Source: Streblospio benedicti (taxonomy: Eukaryota > Annelida > Polychaeta > Spionida > Spionidae). From it: 64,000 nt of DNA. The notes under the pieces were generated by a model that saw only the letters and a list, made by a program, of their open reading frames with translations, ran no database searches and was not told where the DNA came from. The DNA is taken from positions 17,722,418 through 17,786,417 of the forward strand of contig CM032662.1 in assembly GCA_019095985.1 (NCBI GenBank), written 5' to 3'. Made by a program: the position numbers and the translations under genes. Position 1 is the first letter of the stretch. Each line of letters begins with the position of its first letter. This document shows positions 61,391-64,000 of this stretch, piece after piece.

Positions 61391-64000
61391 AGACCCAAGG
61401 CAATTAATTCCAATCTATCTATGAACACAAAACACAAGGTTATACACATACACCCTCACAAGGAATATTTCCTTTTTACAGTCACTGCTCTATGGCGACA
61501 CTTCCTATGGTCAACAATAGCCTCGATTACATAATAATATGGAACGTTTCTAATCAGACCTCCGAGGGGAATTAGTCTCAATAGAGAGATAATCTCTTTT
61601 TGAAGACACGCAAGTTTAGTTATGAATGTTCATGAAATAGCCTTATTAAATAGGGGTCTCTTGATGAAGGTGGTCTTATTTAGAGGTTCTACTGTGGTTG
61701 TAGTCTGATATGATTAACAACGATTACCAAGCGCCATCTCATTTTATTTATCAAACTGGACCTGCCTAATTAGGTGTCAACTAACATTACTTTTTTTTCT
61801 CAAAATCATAGCAAGTGGGTCATATTCATGACGTGGCGATGACATTACGCAAACGATAATCACATTAAACTTCACGGAACATGCAATTGTCAGAACCATG
61901 TGCGGGCTTTAATTTTGTACAGACACGTCTCTTTGGGTAGTAAGTCCTGTTGAAAGATCGTTACATTCTCGTTTCAGTGATGCGAGGGTAAATAGATAGT
62001 GTTAGACCACAGCGACGAGATGAGCCATAAAGAACCTGCCTGCAGCTTGTCATAGAACGAATAAATAGCTTTCTAAGCAATGCATGATTTCATGCATACA
62101 TATCAACTATCAATGTACAATATGAGTTTGCCCAAGATCCATCCTCTGTACAGACATGTTACCTTGCGAGTCAAATTTTGCAATTCCTTGGCTATCATGA
62201 AGCAAGGGTCCTGAAGCAATGCTAATGTAGCCAGTTCTATGCTGCCAAGACGTTTAAAAATCATTGCCACATCCAGGCGTGGTGGAATGGGTAGGGGAGA
62301 ATTCTTTTTTGTTTGTCAAAACTACCAACATTATCTATTTACACACGCATGGTTAAAATGCCTTTTAACTAGGGGTGCCACGACCCACTGATATACACCA
62401 GAAAGTAAGTTAGACAGAACTGTGTGGTTACTATCGCATCAAATAAACATACATCACTTCTCTTGTATGTAAATACCACCACAAAACAACGAGACTGTCT
62501 GGTTGTATCTTCCTATGTGGCAGTTCTGTTTACCCTTGATTTCTTTCTCATTATGTGAGATCTCCAGTCTGGTAGAGGTTGAAGCGGGGAGATAATGGAA
62601 TGGCAAATGAAAAACGTATTAAAACACATACAGTTTTTTTATATATAATTCAATTATTGCCATCGGTACCACCATTGCAAACATAGAGCGTGACTGGAGT
62701 GAAGTATTCTTAAGTCAATCACTATGCATTTTTATTACTAAACATGAACAAACTGCCTATAGAAAATGTGCTTTATCTCTGTACTCAGACAGTAAGTAAG
62801 CCTACATTTACTGTATTATCAAATATGGATGTTACATGATTAACAAATACGGACTACTCAGTGATTGGAACACCTTTCCATACTTCCGCCTACTTTGTCG
62901 TGAGATGGATTACTAAATACTCTGTGTACACCACGGAAATGCCAACAAGATTTGTTCAAACACAGCGTACTGTCGGTCTGCCTGTAATTAGAAACCAGGA
63001 CGGCTGTCTGTGGGTGAATTCATCAGAGTTCTTGATCTTTTTGCGAATGAAAACCAATAAACATAGAAATGCCCTGATCACGCAGAGCCTCGGGTTCAGA
63101 TGGGATCCAGGAGATTACCCGGCGCTCGGAGTCTGTATAGAGACCGGTCTAATTGGACGACAACAATCAGCATCCCATGCAAGATTAGAAGTGTAATTGA
63201 ATCTTACAAGATGAAGATAAATCTTTCCTCTTTTTCACAATTAAGGTGGTAGTTTGGCAAAAGAAAGGTCTTCAGATTGTATGTTGGGTGATTAAAACGT
63301 GTGTTTATTGTCAAATGGGTAGATACATGCCCACTTTGAATACGAATGAGAGTGTTATATGTAACCTTTTTCTACGTAAGTGGTAATCAAGCATACAAGC
63401 TCACGTGAAAATCGTCCATTCCATCTCTGGCTAATATTCATAGACATTGGCTTTCAATCTTCTATGCATTGTTTACAGTCAATTTGAGTCAAATGGAACC
63501 CAAAAATAAACCAGAAAACAAAACAACGTAATGGTCTACCTATAAAACTATCCCAATGGGGTAATCGGTTCCACACTGCCTGCCTTTTGTGAAACAATCT
63601 TCCAATCTGCAGCACTAATGTTCCCAATGTAGTGAACACAAACTAATAAATCGTGTATTGTACATTTTGGATATTTCAGCTCAATCATGGAAATTAGTCA
63701 AGATTGACCGTCATGTACAGAGATGTTCTGAAGTAATGGAAGAAACGGGTAATATACTGTCAGGTAATTTTGTATGTTCTGTACGTTCATGAAGAAACAA
63801 TAATATAAATATATCATATATTGAAAAGAAAGTGCATAGAACAGTGTGGCTTTGCCATAAGAAGCTGTATCTGATTATGCGACTAGGCAGTCTTATTGTG
63901 GATTCTCAAGGCAGATGTATTGATAAAACGATGATAAAGCCAATTCAATTCATTGTGATAGAAGAGAAATAAATCACTTTTATATGAAGCCACGAGATTC

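Noticed and set aside
62861-63196. 111-codon plus-strand open frame
   Set aside because: No recognisable family, no nearby exons on the same strand; within what chance allows in 64 kb.

Overview
The window is a piece of animal (eukaryotic) nuclear genome, AT-rich, with GC-richer exons, canonical GT-AG introns, several long microsatellites, transposon debris and one 100-base assembly gap. The only protein-coding gene I can support is on the minus strand. It is an ELK-type member of the KCNH (EAG superfamily) voltage-gated potassium channels, related to vertebrate KCNH3, KCNH4 and KCNH8. Fourteen internal coding exons lie between 45405 (5') and 2855 (3'). Their phases join without a break into 700 residues: PAS domain, linker, S1-S6 with the S-V-G-F-G-N filter, C-linker and cyclic-nucleotide-binding homology domain (CNBHD). 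The first coding exon (the N-terminal cap, roughly 25 residues) and the exons for the cytoplasmic tail were not found and probably lie outside the window. The protein and the large introns suggest a non-vertebrate bilaterian, plausibly a marine deuterostome or lophotrochozoan. I cannot name the species.

Layout: 1-2854 is 3' intron, with a diverged direct repeat and a (GA)n tract. 2855-6087 holds the compact 3' exons (pore, C-linker, CNBHD). 6088-12885 is a 6.8 kb intron with a dimeric 22-bp minisatellite and an E-box cluster. 12886-17414 holds the S1-S5 exons. 19977-22519 holds three linker exons, one of them a symmetric 45-nt exon. 26790-26930 and 45175-45405 are the two PAS exons, split by an 18.2 kb intron. 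That intron carries a large inverted-repeat (foldback) element, the assembly gap, a LINE reverse-transcriptase fragment beside a G-quadruplex tract, a purine-rich repeat, a ~270 bp GAA repeat and an overlapping E-box/CRE site. 45406-64000 is first intron or upstream flank, with poly(A), (TA)n, a second copy of the purine-rich repeat and a 38-43 bp terminal-inverted-repeat MITE-like element.

The exons jointly encode one subunit of a tetrameric, depolarisation-gated plasma-membrane K+ channel. No RNA gene, CRISPR array, operon or virus-derived element was recognised. The most interesting material is in the gene's own peculiarities (a candidate cassette exon in the PAS-S1 linker, a Cys at a usually Gly position of the CNBHD, a Y-N-M intrinsic-ligand strand), in two hairpin-type transposons, and in an unusual abundance of the CACGTG palindrome, including two exact GTCACGTGAC sites.
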